From NCBI GenBank assembly GCA_964495465.1, contig CAZBWE010000117.1:1-5975 (forward strand): 5,975 bases of DNA, in the 5' to 3' direction. The notes under the pieces were generated by a model. The model made no database searches. It saw nothing but the letters and a program-made list of their open reading frames with translations, and was not told where the DNA came from. Positions 5,126 through 5,975 of this stretch are shown here, in pieces. A program made the translations under genes and the position numbers. Origin of the DNA: CAZBWE01 sp964495465 (GTDB lineage: Bacteria > Planctomycetota > Phycisphaerae > Sedimentisphaerales > Anaerobacaceae). The stretch's first letter is position 1. The number at the start of each line of letters is the position of its first letter.

Positions 5126-5975
5126 ATGGCTTGTAGAATTTTGGCGACTCTTGCAGATAAGTTAACTAAACATCGGCGGTCCGATTGGGCTGCCGGGTAT
5201 CTGGAACGCGGCTGGGTAATCGCAAACCATAAATTGGTTTCTTTTCACGCCGCTTTTATTTCGTCGGTCTTGAATCTTCCTGCGACGGTCGAAGGAAAGT
5301 TTGAAACATTGAAATTTATGTTCCTCAGCGGTGAAACCATAGTTTCTGCTGTTATACTTTACCTGTCCTGGCACATCGGCATAGCTTGGCACGAGCTGGG
5401 ACATTACATCACTGCCGGAAAACTTACCGCCCTAAACAAGGATTCGCAGCAGATTTATGACAGGGTGGTCGGCGGCGGAACTGCCGCCAAATTGGCTCAT
5501 TACACAAAGGCATTTCTGACGATACCGTGGGGAAGATTTGATGGTGTTAAAAGAGACGAGGGAAACTACGCCCCCGACGCACCTTATAACCTTGCTGTGG
5601 CTGCATCGGCGCCTATCTGGAGTGGTTATATGGCCTCGGTTTTCCTGCCGATTTCAGCGGCCTGTCTGGCAGTAGGACTGCTGACCAAAAATGAGTCAAT
5701 GATATACATCAGCAGGTTTTTTATGGCGCCGGGTTTTGTATCGCTGCTGGACCGCTTCCTGGCCGACCGCGGCAAAGTTAAGGAATTTAGAACAAGGGAA
5801 AGACTGGCTGCTGAACAGGCCGCAAGAGCGGCCGAGGCCGTATCAAAGGAAAGCTGGATGTTTAAAGTGAGTCAGGTGAAGGAAAAATTGCTCACTACCA
5901 GGATGCAGATGGTAACGCTAAAAGACGGAACAAAGGTAAAAGCGCCCTGGCAGTTCAGAAACTGTGCTATGGGAG
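5126..5975 (+). CDS. Membrane-bound HExxH metallopeptidase-like protein (M50/site-2-protease-like), 3' end beyond the window
   Basis: The ATG at 5126 opens 283 codons that run off the right edge. Residues 69-97 form a hydrophobic segment containing W-H89-E90-L91-G92-H93-Y, the HExxH zinc site, embedded in a membrane helix as in intramembrane zinc proteases of the M50 (site-2-protease) type. A second long hydrophobic stretch spans about 153-186. A third, about 192-208, ends in SLLD209, where the aspartate might be the third zinc ligand that M50 proteins carry in an LDG-like motif; the exact motif is absent. After that comes a charged, Ala/Glu/Arg-rich helix (about 213-256) and a probably soluble part that is cut off. 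A further soluble domain may follow outside the window. Family placement rests on the HELGH-in-helix pattern only, and I do not recognise the specific protein. If it is an active protease it would cut within or near the membrane. AAAGG at 5112-5116 is a fair ribosome binding site, and an in-frame TGA at 5093-5095 limits extension. Confidence 0.7.
   Translation, partial: MACRILATLADKLTKHRRSDWAAGYLERGWVIANHKLVSFHAAFISSVLNLPATVEGKFETLKFMFLSGETIVSAVILYLSWHIGIAWHELGHYITAGKLTALNKDSQQIYDRVVGGGTAAKLAHYTKAFLTIPWGRFDGVKRDEGNYAPDAPYNLAVAASAPIWSGYMASVFLPISAACLAVGLLTKNESMIYISRFFMAPGFVSLLDRFLADRGKVKEFRTRERLAAEQAARAAEAVSKESWMFKVSQVKEKLLTTRMQMVTLKDGTKVKAPWQFRNCAMG

Noticed and set aside
5162..5404. 80-codon minus-strand ORF
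   Set aside because: It is antisense to the HELGH protein and shows no motif or ribosome binding site of note.

Overview
The window looks like a piece of chromosome from an environmental, polysaccharide-degrading bacterium, most likely a planctomycete (Phycisphaerae-like). This placement is an inference. It rests on the style of the PssA N-terminus, the pairing of an exported GH95 glycosidase with a YcgR-like PilZ protein, the long-n-region signal peptide, and the moderate GC content with AT-rich spacers. No rRNA, tRNA or phylogenetic marker is present to confirm it. There are no transposases, integrases or CRISPR arrays.

Layout, left to right: (1) 1-1259, minus strand: the N-terminal half of an exported GH95-family glycoside hydrolase (alpha-L-fucosidase-like), running off the left edge. 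(2) 1260-1625: a T-rich divergent spacer holding a candidate promoter and the ribosome binding site of the next gene. (3) 1626-2633, plus strand: a YcgR-like c-di-GMP receptor (PilZ) with about 65 extra residues inside the PilZ domain. (4) 4358-2667, minus strand: psd then pssA, the two-step route from CDP-diacylglycerol through phosphatidylserine to phosphatidylethanolamine. pssA converges on the PilZ gene with only a 33-nt gap. The psd-pssA gap is filled by a long imperfect inverted repeat whose right arm encodes the last residues of Psd. (5) 4359-5125: about 770 nt of mostly non-coding DNA. It holds a candidate leaderless psd promoter, a perfect 10-bp hairpin, a strong Shine-Dalgarno followed by a possible 34-residue ORF, a dispersed-repeat-like motif, and a good sigma70-type promoter. 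(6) 5126-5975, plus strand: the start of a membrane protein with an HELGH zinc-protease motif (M50/site-2-protease-like), running off the right edge.

Functionally, psd and pssA are a coherent membrane-lipid operon. The other three genes have separate roles: extracellular sugar release, c-di-GMP response, and membrane proteolysis. The least ordinary parts are the palindromic sequences that intrude into coding regions (the Psd C-terminus, the GH95 signal-peptide n-region and the PilZ insert), the hairpin/SD/short-ORF unit upstream of psd, and the unfamiliar HELGH membrane protein. I saw no clear evidence of a new defence or mobile system.
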